Assembly: GCA_034687125.1 (NCBI GenBank)
Contig: JAQGBZ010000097.1
Span: 1-64,000, forward strand
Reading direction: 5' to 3'
DNA length: 64,000 nucleotides
Source of the DNA: Neelides folsomi
Taxonomy: Eukaryota; Arthropoda; Collembola; Neelipleona; Neelidae
This document shows positions 49,779 to 64,000 of the stretch, piece after piece (within the stretch, counting starts at the first letter, position 1; each line of letters starts with the position of its first letter). The notes beneath the pieces were generated by a model. The model was not told the DNA's origin. It worked only from the letters and a program-made list of their open reading frames with translations, and did not search any database. The position numbers were made by a program, and so were the translations under genes.

Positions 49779-52700
49779 TACCTATAGTATACAAGTCATA
49801 TGTATATTAATACTAATTATGGGACCATTGGCGCTAATGAGAATCTACGTAAAAGAATGTCCAATTGAGGAAAAGACCCACATTCCTCATTTAAGGCCGA
49901 CTGGAGATGGAAATGTAATGAGGGAAAGTTGGTTCCTTTGTTCAGCTCCGCTCACGGTCGAATTATCAGATTGGAGAAGACTTTCGCTTTCCCCTGAGAT
50001 CTCCTCCACAAAAGAGAGCCCCATTTAATCTTCTTCCTCACAACCCGCCCGAGTAATGAGAGATGAGAATTAGTGAGTTACAACTTTATGACTTCTTCTC
50101 CACATACGCTACAATTTCCTATTTCATTCCGGGCAAAGTTATCAAGGCCCTGTGGGCAAAGACCTATTCCACGTTTTAAATACACTGTTTACGAGGAACA
50201 AAATGTATCTGTAGCCCTTGTTCTAGGATAGGGCTACTACATAGGGTGGTTGATCCATATGGATCGTATGTATCGAATTATAAAGGCTTTTACTCCATCT
50301 TGAACCTCCTCAATCCCTCAATCATGTTAAGTATACGAACTGCCGTCTGGTTACTCCTTTATTTCTTTTTTATTTCTTTTTTGTCTTTTTTTCCGCTTTA
50401 TGATCCGTGGATATTGTTTGGTTATATGGAGGATATAGTTGGAATAATATTCCATAAGATCCAATGGTGAGATCCGAAGACTTACAATCCTTTTAAACTT
50501 TCTCCTTCCGCCCTCTTTTTCCTCGTGGAATTGGCAGCGGGGCAGTTAATAAACTCATGGTTATGATCCGAAGGGAGTCAAGGAATGGGAGGTGAGTGAA
50601 GGGGTCAACCTGCGTGAGAGAAATGTGAGAAGACGCCGGAGCCGGTCTCCCACCTACGACATGTATCCGAGATAGGGATCAAATGAGCCGTTCGCATGCT
50701 GATCATCATAATAGTAAGGAAGGAGAGTGTGGAGGGCCAGGTTCCTAAATCACTCCCTCCTCGACTGTTATTAGGGTTTTTATTTACATGGGGTCGGGTG
50801 ACCGGAAGTCCCTATCTCCCTTCCATAATCATGGCAGGGGAGACTTGGCGGCGGCCACCATATGCCCCCTGATAGGGAGAGGCCATATTCGGATTATTGG
50901 ATCACCCGCCGGAACTAGTGGGGCAGGAATTAAAAGAGGCGAGACATTCGGGAGGATCTCGTTAGCCGTCCGCCGGTGAGGATAAAAACCCGGGTCGTAA
51001 AGGAAGGAAATTGAGAGGTGGATAAAGGGAGTAATGGTCGTGTAGGTGGAGAAGAGGCAGCTGCCATAAAGTGGAGAGGAGCTCAACAGAACGGCCGATT
51101 TTTATTTGGTTGTCCTGGACGTGGGAGGCCATTAGGGCCGTGGATGGATGGTTTGAATCCAAGAGGGGCCGCGGCGGTGACAAGAGACAGATAGTTCCAT
51201 TAGCCGGCGGGTTCCCACAGGCGGGACAGGCCATCAACAGACGCTTCCCCGTATTGATATATCTCCCCATGTCTTTCATTTCTAATGACTTCCCTTCCGT
51301 CCGCCACTCCGGCGGAGTAAGTCTTGGAGGGAATTGGAGGCGGAACTAATGTCTTCCCCGGACCAATTTTAAGCTTCTTACGGAAAAACCCTCCGGCTGG
51401 AGAAGAATGAAACCGAAGAGCAATCATTTCTCCCTCCAAGACCTGAGGGAGAGCTCCAACTCTTAATTTCATTTCAATGGATCGATTAGGAGAAAACGAG
51501 GAAGGGGAAGAAAAAAGAACCTTTGACAATCGAATCTCCATTTTATAATATTATGCAAGAATTTAAACGTCTCTCTCGAGGAGGAAACCTAATTCCTTTA
51601 TAAAGATCTTTCATATCATTATCATTATTTACAGATCAAATTTATGCGCCGCTTCTCGCCTTCATCTTTTCCTCGTCTTCGCATTTTTTCCAAAGGAGCC
51701 TTTTCATTTTCAAATTTCATTCAAAGGAAAGTTGAAGTGGGAAGCTGGAATCAAAATTTGTTAATTCTATTCCTTCATACGGCACATTCTTATAATGTAA
51801 TCAACAACTGTGTCAAATATTTAATATATTTATCTATTCTACAACATATACTCGCTATTATAAATGAGCATTCTTTACTTAACTCTATTTCCAGAGTTAA
51901 CGTATTTATGTTTATCTGCAAAGTTTCTTTCAAAGCCTTTTAAGTATGTTTGTGTAAAATATATGTTTGTGTACTATAGTATTAGTATAGTAGCATAAAG
52001 TTTGTAAAGATAGGTTTTATTTTCCATTAAAAGAAAAAAAACTGGAAAGGCATTTTGGGAGAGAATTGGTTACAATTTATATATTATTAAACCATATACT
52101 TATATACTAATACAAATACATGTACATACATCTTCCACTCCCGCACATTGTAAATGGTTTAAATAGTTGGACAATTGAATCTTACGAATGCTTTATGAAT
52201 TTTTTAACAATGGTTTTACAAAAGTAGTTAAGGAATAAAATGAAATGAATCGATATGAAACTTGAAGCCGGGGGATACATAAACATAGTACATATACTTC
52301 AATTTCAAATATGTTACATATTATATGCACAACGACTTCCAAATGAGCTTACCAAATACCGGCATAAAGTGGGAATAAGTACTTACTTTGCATATCTACG
52401 CCAAAGAGAACATTTTCAAAGGGACTCATTCAAAATTTGAAATGGATGCTTCAAAGAGGCAGATAATGAGTTCCATACATTCTGTGAGTAAGGAGGGCAA
52501 GGACGGATATATCGGATTACTATAGGGGATTGGGATAAAAGAATGCTTTGACTTTCCGAGATCGCCTGTGTGGGGAATATATCCGGATGAGTGTAATTGT
52601 AAACCTGGCGACGAAGGTTCTTCAATTTGCCAGAGTAAGGGGAAGTGGACAAAAGATGTGCCCTACAAAGGAAAAGTTGATGAATCATAAAAAAGCATGG

Positions 52701-55339
52701 GAATTTATTTATATTTCTCCTCACTTGGATTGAGAGCTCGGGAGATGAGGAAATAAAAAGCCGACGAGGGATTGAAGTGCCGACTGAAGAGCAGGGATTC
52801 CTCAGCGCATTCCACTTTTACAACCCCCCTTAAATACTCCTCCTTCATCCTCATTAATCCTCCCGCCGGAGTGAAACACTCAGAAGAGACATATGCCGCA
52901 TCGGACGACACAACTTGTGGCTAATTCCCCATTTCAACATCTCCCCTTCCATTTTGGGGAGATTCGAAGATGGTGGAGGGGTTTATACACTTCTTCCCCA
53001 TATCCAATTATTTCCACCCGGACGCCTGGACGGAAAATTGTCTCCATTCAATGTTATTTAATTTTCTACCAGTGTCTGACTCATTTTCATATTTTTTCCA
53101 AACTAACAATAAAACGTTTGGGATCTAAAAAATTGTTCCTTTATCCCTTTTCCGGAGGAATTTTGGCCAGCTATGGGGAATTTCATTTCTCTCGTTCTTT
53201 TGCAGGTTCGGGCCAATGTGGGTTTATTGCCATGTATCAGCTCTGGATAAATTGAAATGTTGTACTATATGGGAGTTATATAAGAATATGAGTGAATGTT
53301 GTTTAAGAAGGAGAACGGCGGGAGAGAAAGCAAATTGACGCCCAAATGACAAACTTTTCTCGGATTCAATTGAAGTGATGCCTAGTTTTAAGTTTACAGT
53401 TTAGTTTAAATTAGATTTCCTCCAGTTCCCTTATTTTGTGTGGAGGGAGAAGGCCCATTTTTGCATGTTGACTCTTCAACAACGAGTTTTCCTCTCTCGA
53501 GAAAGAGGCGTCTGCTTTTGAACCTTTTGATCTGCGAGGAAAATTGCCTCGACCCGACATCGTCCTAATTTTCAAATTCAAGATTGCATAAAAGTGAGAC
53601 CGGAGCCTACAGCTCTTCTTTTACGACCAAATAAAACAAAGGTGGTTTGACTGAATGAAAAAGGGGTGGCTCAACAATCAAAGCGAATCACTTAAACCTT
53701 TTTCACTCAGGGTCAAACAAACGCGAAGACAGGGTTGACTCGAAAGGATCAAATGTTTTTCCATCACAATTTTCCTTTATTTGAATGAATATTAAAACTT
53801 CATACTATTCCTATATCTTTCAACTTATCTTTAGAGATATCCTTGTTTGCAATCACTAATTTATTTAAACTATCCTTTTATTAAACATAAATTTTATGTC
53901 TATTTGAAAAGTTTATTAAAGATTTTTCTCATCAAAACTCCCCTTTGATCGTTGAGACCTTTTCGTGGCTTTTTCCTTTTACCAAAAGGTGGGCTTTATA
54001 TTTACATTGAATATTGAAAAAGCGATAAAATCCGTCTTTCAAAGGCTCTACAATCTTGTAGATTTAATTACAAATTTTATTAAAAGTGTAATTAAATCTT
54101 TATGAAAAGTTACAAGATCATTTTTCAAAATGATGAGGATATGAATTCCTCTCGGGGATCTCTGTCCTCATTTGTCAAAGGTTTAAAAAGGTCTAGAGGA
54201 GAATTGGGAGTAATAAGTATATGGGAATGGAAGGCAACCTGTTCGCAACTCGGATTTAAGAGAAAATATCCTCGTACGGGTAATTGCCATGCGAAGCCCT
54301 CATCGCATGAATTCCTCCAGAGAATTCTTCATTAATCCGCATTTCGAACAATGGGGTTCGTTTATTGACATCGTTCTCAAAACAAGTTTAATGGGGAAAA
54401 TTAAATTTATTGATCTAATGTCCAGAACAATTTTGTATGATGTACTAATAATATAATGATAACTTGTAAGTGCTATAAGTAATAAATATTTATTATGAGT
54501 AAGTAATTGAGTTCTCAAATATTGAACAATGTTTATTAAATTTAATTGTTTAATCCATTTGTAATAATCACTCCTTGGTTCACAAACTCGTGTAAAGTCT
54601 CGATCAGAGCATTTCTTCTCTTGTATGATATTATAAATTTGTGAAAAATTCAGTTCAATGCATGTTCACTTTTCAAATATCTACCTGAGTATTTATTTAT
54701 GTAGGTCTGTCTAAAATAGTATAAACATATTTTACTTAAGTTCCTCTCTCTATATTTAAAAATTTAAACAAAGTAAGTATTTAAAGAAACTACCTGTATG
54801 TACCGATTCGGTTTGTTTAGAAGCCCGGGCTTGTGTTAAATTTCCCGAGTCAGTCGGGCTACTAGTACATATTTGAGCACGGGCTTGTATTAAATAGATC
54901 AACAAATGTTTGCAATTAAATCAAATTTTACCTAGACATTTGAGATATTTATATCTGATAGATAATAGATTTCATTCTCCTCCAACTCTCTATTTTTCTA
55001 TTTAGATGCAATTTTAAAATGATTGGGATAGTATTTCCATTAGGTGTATGGGAATATTTTAATTTTACTTTAAGAGTTTTCCCGTCAAACAAATAGGAAT
55101 GGGAAACAGGCAGGAAAACAGAAGCATTCCGGTAAATTAGGCATATTTTAGGAATCGTGAAAGATCGATAGAATAATTCTGTTTAATTTAGCTATTTATA
55201 AGATGGAATTGTGCATCAATTAATTTAATTGCATCAATTAATTAATTCAATAAATAACTTTCATCTTATAATGATTTGGACTGACAACGATATGAGTAAA
55301 TACTATAAATAGGCGGTTATTATTGTTACTATCATATTA
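49779..55339. other. Gene-poor, GC-richer non-repetitive region
   Basis: The part up to about 53,700 is much less AT-rich than typical spacer here, with many short GGAG/CTCC-rich stretches and no coding exon with splice signals. Open frames such as 50829-51086 and 51200-51541 overlap on both strands and have no conserved motif. It may hold regulatory elements for a developmental or neural neighbour such as the ELAV gene. From 53,750 to 55,339 it returns to AT-rich sequence; at 54,827-54,895 the motif CGGGCTTGTRTTAAAT occurs twice. Confidence 0.4.
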
Positions 55340-56251
55340 CCTCCCTTCCCATACTCACTGTCCGACTTTTAAATGGGATTTTTATAAAAAGTATAACGAT
55401 TTATTCCAAATATAATATATCAAAATGAACCTTATAGTACAGCAATTAAAGCCTTTTAGAAGTTATTCAAAATGTTCTCCCTTGTTCTTCACGCAGGCCT
55501 TGAGACGAGGGATCCAATCATTGATTGATTTACTCAACTTTTCCATTGAGAAATTCGACCATTTTTCTGTCAATGTTTTTTGAGACTTTAAAAATCTTTA
55601 TGAGGTCTCGAACACACTTCTCTCTCCAATTGGTCCCAAATTGAATAATCCAGCGGGTTGAGATCCGGCGATGCAGAAGGCCATTCATACTGAAATGAAG
55701 TCTGGAACGAAGTTTTTCAACCATGTTTGGACTGTCTTGGCTTTATGAGAAGGAGCTGAATCCTGTTGAAATGTCCACATCTTGTCCTTGAGAAAGTCTT
55801 TGCTTAATGGTTTGACAATGGGCTCAAGAATATGTGAAAGATAATTAGTGGCACGAACTTTTACTCCCTTTTCAACGAAATGGAGCTTTGTCTTCCCCCA
55901 ACAATTAATCCCTACCCAGACCATGACACTAGCAGGATGTTAGTGTTTTTGAATATTTCTGAGATGATGGGGAATATCTTTTCTCGATTTGGCTTAAACA
56001 CGCTGATTTTTCAGTTTCAAATCGGTGGTAAAAATTTTTTGAATTAGCTTGAATTGTCGCTCGTTTTTCTATTATGTTCATCATTTCTCAACTTTGAATT
56101 TCTGAAACCTAGTATTTGCGACATTTAGTAATGATAGTATGTAGATTAAAGTTAAATATGAACCAAACTTACCAAAGAGCTGTTTCGGAGAAAATGAAAG
56201 TAAAAGCAAAAGCGCGTGGGGAAAGTCGGACAGTGAGTATGGGAAGGGAGG
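55340..56251 (-). mobile_element. Deleted, broken mariner-family transposon
   Basis: 912 bases between TA dinucleotides, with perfect 30-base terminal inverted repeats starting CCTCCCTTCCCATACTCACT. Typical mariner elements are about 1.3 kb, so about a third is missing, mainly the 5' half of the transposase. The minus strand holds the C-terminal part of a DD34D-type transposase: VWVGINCWGKTKLHFV, WTFQQDSAPSHKAKTVQTWL (with the second catalytic Asp), then, after a frame change, WPSASPDLNPLD and a tail to about 55,440. Stops and frameshifts break it upstream (for example near 55,945). It is inactive by itself, but with perfect ends it could be moved by a relative. Confidence 0.9.
55440..55950 (-). 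pseudogene. Mariner transposase remnant (C-terminal half)
   Basis: Two overlapping frames (55924-55685 and 55724-55530) together cover the catalytic core and C-terminus of a mariner transposase. A frameshift falls near 55,690-55,720, and stops lie upstream of 55,930. The N-terminal helix-turn-helix DNA-binding domain is not detectable, in keeping with the short length of the element. Confidence 0.85.
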
Positions 56252-56458
56252 TACAACCACAAGTCCTTTTTGTTAACCAAAGAGAAAGTTCAAGTGAAAA
56301 GGAAAACTTTCCAGATAAAGTTTAAGCAGGAAAACAACTTAAAATAAATGGTATACATATAATGAAGGTAAGTAAGTGCTTATACCCAAATATCTATTTT
56401 ATGTATGTATATGATTCAGACGATTCAAACTACAACTCACATGTCAGTATCATATATT

Positions 56459-56700
56459 TAATTCATTAACCATATTTACGGAACCACTATAAGTCGACCC
56501 ATCAGCCTCGATGCACTTCTTGAGTCGCGGTTGCCAATCGTGAGCGGATTATCTCCATTGGAAATTTTTCCCATTCTCTATTTAAAGCCTTTTAATGATT
56601 CGATTGTTTGTTCAATTTGGTACCATATTTTTAGTTGTCTAATGGATTTAGGTCCGACCTGGATGCTGGTCATTCGATATAACATCATAACCAAAATCTA
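56459..56700 (-). pseudogene. Second mariner transposase fragment (C-terminus)
   Basis: On the minus strand, pieces in different frames read SDLNPLDN, KIWYQIEQTIESLK, REWEKFPMEIIRS and DWQPRLKKCIEADGSTYS, the order found at the C-terminus of mariner transposases. At least two frame changes and in-frame stops are present. The family differs from the element at 55340-56251. Confidence 0.75.
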
Positions 56701-56734
56701 AAATGATTCATATTGTGAAAAAGGTTGCGCTTGA

Positions 56735-56940
56735 CGCTTGGTGATATCGACTCAAGAAGTGCATTTAAGCCAACCTTTGACACCAAACCTTTTTTCCCTT
56801 AAACTACATGATATTCTACATATTGGGTTCAAATTTCATGAAAATTGGTTGATTAATAAAAAAAGTTATTTATCCGAGAAAAGCGGTCCCATAAATATGG
56901 TTAAGGGGTTGTTTCCGCACCATATACGTAATTTTTAAAC
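56735..56940 (+). mobile_element. Mariner 3'-end fragment in inverted orientation
   Basis: The plus strand carries GACTCAAGAAGTGCAT and GCGGTCCCATAAATATGGTT, near-matches to sequence read from the minus strand of the fragment at 56459-56700 (GACTCAAGAAGTGCAT and GTGGTTCCGTAAATATGGTT). So two 3' ends of related elements lie head to head. The open frame here is not a gene. Confidence 0.55.
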
Positions 56941-58142
56941 GACTTTACTTATATTGGAAATCGTTAGAAATAGATGCATAAAGTTGTTACATCTATAGCT
57001 TAAATATTATATTTTTAATAATGTTATTCAAATACAATTAAAACTAGAAATGTTGAAATGGGTGGCTGTTTCTTTTATCTTCATCGCGCCAATTATTTGT
57101 CATACAAATTACAAGACATTTATAAAATATAATTAATATCTACCTAAAGACATTTGCTTTATTTTTATGCATATAACTACCTTATATGTATGTATATGTA
57201 TCTTATTGTTAGTGTGTACATTGTCGATATTTGTTACGAAATTGTATTTAAGTATGTTGCGTGCGAATTGTGCAAAAACACAAATTGTAATTACTTGTTT
57301 AAACACGAATGTAATTAAAGAGTTATGTGCTTATGTCAAACATTTTGTGCTTAATCTTACCTACATAATGAAACTTAAATTGAATATATAGTAATACTTA
57401 ATCTATGTCTACCTAAGTAGACTTAGATTGATAATTAAAAAGAAGTTAACTAAAAATACTTATGAAAATAAATTACACAAATAGATAGTGAAGAACTAAT
57501 AAATAAATGTCCAGTTAAATATAATTTTGAGCTTGTAAACATTGAATGAATGTGAGTTCAACAATCACTCCATACAAGTTAATATTGCAAAGGTATACTC
57601 TGCATGTAACATATTGTATATTTGTATAAATAAGTAAATGCCTTAGACCAATGAATTGTTCAAAAATGTCAAAACAGTAAAAACTAAAAAACATTAGAGC
57701 CGAATAAAGTAAAACTTTGATTTAGACTTGCTTTTTACGATTCGTTAGTAAATGAATATTAATGTGAAAATGAGAGATAAAATTTTATCCAAAGTTCCGA
57801 GGAATAATGCATCAATATTTATATTCAGTTCAAACACATAGTTTTGGTATTGGAAAATAGAAAATGGAACGACCAAATAAGTGATATGATAGAGTATTGA
57901 TACCTATGAGTATTGTGTTTGTAATTAGTATATGTGCAATTATTTGGATATAACATGATTATGATCTTGGTTTAATTTGGCATTGTATGGTCGGATGAAA
58001 ATAATGAAAATATGAATAAATAATTGATCAAGGTCGGTTTATCCACCGAAAATGTAAAACGCCTCTTTTTCTCATTGTATAGTATAGGCATATCATGAAA
58101 TTAGAATGATTACATGAGTAAACTGGTATATTAATTACTTAC
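56941..58142. other. AT-rich intergenic DNA
   Basis: Simple AT-rich sequence with chance open frames only (for example 57167-57391). Confidence 0.5.
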
Positions 58143-58320
58143 ACGTTAATTTCTCTCTCATCATTGGAGTAACACTGGAATTGTAAAATTGTAACAATTT
58201 TTCGTCGTCCTCAAATCCACCACATTTGTCGGCGTGGGTTCGAAGGCGGCTCTCGGAGCCGTGCCGGTGACACAAAGTGTAGTGGCGGGAGAGACGGGGA
58301 AGCTTAACAGACATAGTCAA
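58143..58320 (-). CDS. Possible first coding exon of an unrecognised minus-strand gene
   Basis: A minus-strand frame with ATGs at 58320 and 58314 encodes about 59 residues (starting MTMSVKLPRLSRHYTLCHRH, later THADKCGGFEDDEKLLQF) and runs into a perfect donor (GTAAGT at 58142-58137), phase 1. Composition is protein-like with several His and Cys. No downstream exon was found in the AT-rich sequence to its left, so this is tentative; a non-coding transcript or the ELAV 3'UTR are alternatives. Confidence 0.3.
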
Positions 58321-59936
58321 CTGGATTAAGAATGAAGGAGGTGAAGAGTATTTGACTTTCGGTGCGGTGACTAAATGACGGGTAGTGAGAGCGACGGGCG
58401 TCCCCGTACCAAACGAATGAGTCCTAATAAATACCTACAATTCTGAGTATGTATAGACCGACTCCCCCGAGTCTCCCATATCTCACATCAATGTTCAGTT
58501 CGTAAAGGTACTTTCTCTCTCACATCATGGCTGTCGAGATCTACACTAGGCCTTCAGATTCTTTTAACAGAGCTAATTTCATCTCATATCCCTATTGATT
58601 AGTAGTAAAGTTCGAGCCGTCCGCTCGGGGTGGAATCTCGATTGTTTCTCTTTGTTTCCTCTCTCTATATTCGAGTCGATTTTTGTTTTTTCTTTGCTTT
58701 GCCTTTCCTAATACAGTTAATACTTCGGGAGCATATATCCTGTACTCAACACGTCTAATTATTTAAAAATGAGAAAATATGCACCCATTTGAAATTCTCT
58801 GATTGTGGAGTTGAATTCCCGCGGACCTCCGTCCTTTTTAAAAAATGGCAGAGAATGAATGAGACTCGCTATTGTAATTACGTTCTGTGAGTGTGTACAT
58901 ATTTAGTTATTATAGATTAACTGAGCAGAATTGGGGAACGAGTCCTTTGAACTCAAACGACACTCAATAGAGAAATATGAGAGATAAAACGTACCTTGGA
59001 GATAATGTGTTCCATCAAAAATGACTTAATCTTAACTCCACATAAGAGGCGACGTATAATACACATATGTCACAGAAGAGAAATGATGGGAATGGAAGTT
59101 GGGACCTCAACCATCCCACACTGCCTACTAATAGTTATATAAGCACAAAAGACACTAAACTCACTGGAATGTGTACACTCGAAATACAATGAGAGAATTA
59201 TAATATTATGTATATAAGAGTTGAATCTCAAGTTACAAAGTTGGGGTCCTCGCTGAGAGGACTTTGAGAAACAATGTGCACATAAGAAGACATAAAGTTA
59301 TACACTTGTATATATGAAACTCGTTACTTAGGATTAATTAAACTACTTCGTAGACAAAGGCAATTAATTTTTAATCTTAATTAACATTAATTGTTTCCCC
59401 TGGCATGCTTCATACATTAACTTAATTATAAGTAATGAGATGTTTGGAATTAATTAGGCTGTGAGAGAGCCAAAAGCGACGCAGCCGGGACTATAAGAAC
59501 TAATTGTGAGCGGCGGGGAAGGATGGCCCTTGACTTTCCCACCGCCACTCCAGAACTAGACGTTCTCGCCCTACGCACGCAACGGACAATGAGAGGAAGT
59601 AATTAGACGTATCCCTACACAACTAATTGCAAGATTAATAAAGACTTCCCCTTCATGGGAAACCCACATAACGAACTCACTTTGTCAGCCTCAAGGAACG
59701 TCCAGTAGATAAAGACACACATGCAGACGGAGATTATAAATACAGAGTTCCATTCGCACGGCCCTCGACCGAGGGCGAAGAGAGTCACAGAAGAGATCTA
59801 CGTCTAGAGTAAAGACAAACATCATGGGTGACTCAAGAGGGTTTTAGCACTCGTCCAGGCCAGGAACCTCGGACATTTTGAGACAAGTTTGAGAAGGCGG
59901 ACTACACTCACCCTATCATGTATATTATATGCTTCA

Positions 59937-59976
59937 CATAATATATATATATATATTTATATATATATATATTATA
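59937..59976. repeat. TA dinucleotide microsatellite
   Basis: Nearly pure alternating TA with two interruptions. Confidence 0.9.
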
Positions 59977-60502
59977 TCCTGTAGAGTAGATTAGTATCAT
60001 AAATGTAAAATGTCTCCAACGAGTCCTATATAGTTAAGATTTCACCTTCAGAGTTCCTTATTAACACATTTAAGTAAGTATTAGGTTCACTTCCGTGAGT
60101 CAAAGTCAAGTGGGAATGCTCTTGGTGTCGTGTCGTCTCCTCCTCCCCGCAACTCAAGGAGTCGACAGAGTGGGACGCTGGACTCACTTAGAAAAATAGA
60201 CGGCCTTTCTCACCGCTTAGAGGAATCTGCCTAAGCTAGAACACTCGTCTAGAGATCTATGGAAGAATCCCAGCACACTTACCTCCGTCCGTCCTCCTAC
60301 ATCTCCCTTGATATGTGCATCATTCCCAACCACCCCTTTCTCTCGGGCCGGACCATCGCTACAAAACCGCAAATAAAGACGCAAAGGGAGGGATGAGGAA
60401 GAAAATAATAAAAACAAACTCAGGTGAAATCAACTTTACTTGACAATAAATGAGAGTAGCTGTTGAGTAGATTAATTTCGTATTAGGTCAATTAATACAA
60501 AT

Positions 60503-60535
60503 CATAATAATATTAATAATAATAATAATAATAAT
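60503..60535. repeat. AAT trinucleotide microsatellite
   Basis: About ten copies of AAT/ATA, with one interruption at the left end. Confidence 0.85.
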
Positions 60536-61343
60536 TGTAATAAATATAATAATTAAGTAGTAGGTCCCAACAAATCATAATAGATATATTAGAGATGTAT
60601 TTGCAAATCAAGAGAGGCGTCAGCCGTGGAGGGAGAGCCCTGACCATATCCTATATATATAATACATCAGAGGTGGAGATCCATCCATGGAAAGAGACAC
60701 ACAGGGGAAAGCAGCTGTTAGAAGATTACTATATATATAAATATGTGTAAAGTTGCTCCCAACTCGGTCACCTTCCGAGTTGACCGGCTAGCCCGGGCAA
60801 CACGCAGAGTACACAAGCACTTTATTGACGTTTCAATTAATGAGAAAACATTAATAAGATAATACAATGGAGAAAAGCCACTTGTTAGGAGGTTGGAGTT
60901 ATTTCCTGCGAATAATTAAGTACATAATGTGGAGATGCAGATACGCAGGGACTAGAGAAATTAGCTTGACTATTACAGGGAGACGTTCGTACAAAGGAGG
61001 TAAGCGGGAGGGTAAGAAATTAATGAGAAGCATGATGTAAAATTAATGGTGGTGGGATCAATGGGGATCGATGGGCCTAATGGGCTGCCTAAGTTCATAA
61101 TATATAAATGGGGTGGTGACTAGCGGGCGAGTGACTAGAGGGGAGACTTTGACCCGGGGAGGAGGAGACCCAGAACATCTACATCGTATCCAAACTCCCA
61201 AGTCATATAGGAGGGCGAAGGAGGGCGGGTGCCGCGTGGGTCTACCTTCATTTTATACTTTTTAATTCTTCACAGTCACTGTCACAGTCATTTATTTGCC
61301 TTTGATGCGGCGTTGGTGGTGTGGTGTGGCGGGTGGAGGGGCC

Positions 61344-63646
<2,303 letters not shown>

Positions 63647-64000
63647 CTGGTTCCAAATCCATACATACTGAGACCCAGTCAAATTGTAAGTGAGAATCCA
63701 TCCATCTTATACGTGAGCGACCGGACGAGGACCACCGAGCCCACCCGACAAAACAACCCGTCCGCTTACATACTCCTCAACCCAAGATTTTTACCACCAG
63801 TCGGCTCCCATTAACTTCCCATGAGGACAAACCCACTTCGCACTCCCAACCTCGAGGTTGCATGGAGAATATATAATACATCCTGTCTCCTCCATTCAAG
63901 GGACACACTGAATAATTGAACCCGCTCGGGAACTAGATCCTTCACTAAATTTTAGGAACATTCAACAAACTTATTGGCAACATTTCCCCATTCCCTACAC
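63647..64000 (-). other. ELAV intron, incomplete at the window edge
   Basis: Sequence upstream of the RRM2 exon on the minus strand. The acceptor is CCAG at 63650-63647, with a weak pyrimidine tract. No further exon is seen before the window ends. Confidence 0.5.

Larger units (their letters stand above)
58321..61343. other. Region downstream of the ELAV gene; possible long 3'UTR
   Basis: Mixed, non-repetitive sequence that is less AT-rich than most spacers. It contains a TA-dinucleotide run at about 59,937-59,976 and an AAT-trinucleotide run at about 60,503-60,535. ELAV-family transcripts in other animals often have 3'UTRs of several kb, so part of this may be transcribed from the minus strand. 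An AATAAA on the minus strand lies within about 60 bases after the ELAV stop, so a short 3'UTR is also possible. Confidence 0.4.

Noticed and set aside
48733-51541. Many overlapping 60-113 codon frames on both strands
   Set aside because: No splice-site support, no motifs and equal density on both strands; a GC-richer composition alone makes long open frames common.

Overview
This is a eukaryotic genomic window, most likely from an arthropod (crustacean or non-insect hexapod; the exact group cannot be settled from the sequence). The reasons are: genes split into many short exons by AT-rich GT-AG introns of roughly 60-1,500 bases; metazoan families throughout (ATRX/XNP, ELAV/Hu, PHF21/BHC80, SIKE/FGFR1OP2, BORCS5, CAAP1, CCDC169); a secreted CUB-domain protein of a type typical of arthropods; and mariner and hAT DNA transposon remnants. 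There are no rRNA, CRISPR, operon or bacterial signals.

Layout. 813-1445 (+): last exon of a membrane protein with a long cytoplasmic tail. 1446-6571: AT-rich intergenic DNA with a complete non-autonomous hAT-like element (2239-3141, 8-base target duplication). 6572-12882 (-): a full ATRX/XNP chromatin remodeller in 10 coding exons. It lies head to head with a 24-exon coiled-coil gene at 14123-21794 (+), tentatively PCM1-like, whose last four exons are tandem copies. 23765-28426 (+): a PHF21A/BHC80-type PHD protein. 30584-31638 (+): FGFR1OP2/SIKE (STRIPAK component). 32072-32448 (-): a small unrecognised two-exon gene. 33946-36406 (-): secreted CUB protein, 8 exons, head to head with BORCS5 at 37293-38263 (+). 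40330-42916 (+): CCDC169-like coiled coil. 43964-46274 (+): CAAP1-like protein with a long acidic extension. 46275-61343 has no confident gene. It holds a GC-richer, non-repetitive stretch (about 47.7-53.7 kb), several inverted-repeat elements and two broken mariner-type loci. 61344-63646 (-): the 3' end of an ELAV/Hu neuronal RNA-binding gene, including an in-frame 42-base microexon. The gene continues beyond the right edge.

Exon models were built by hand. For the multi-exon genes every splice junction keeps frame from start to stop, which is the main support for the boundaries. The genes do not form one pathway. Two concern chromatin (ATRX, PHF21A), several are coiled-coil adaptors linked in other animals to centrosomes, lysosome transport or STRIPAK signalling, and one is a neuronal RNA-binding protein. 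No wholly new system was found. The most interesting items are the tandem exon-intron array in the PCM1-like gene, a GC-AG intron in the same gene, the ELAV microexon, the inverted-repeat element families and a few orphan exons.
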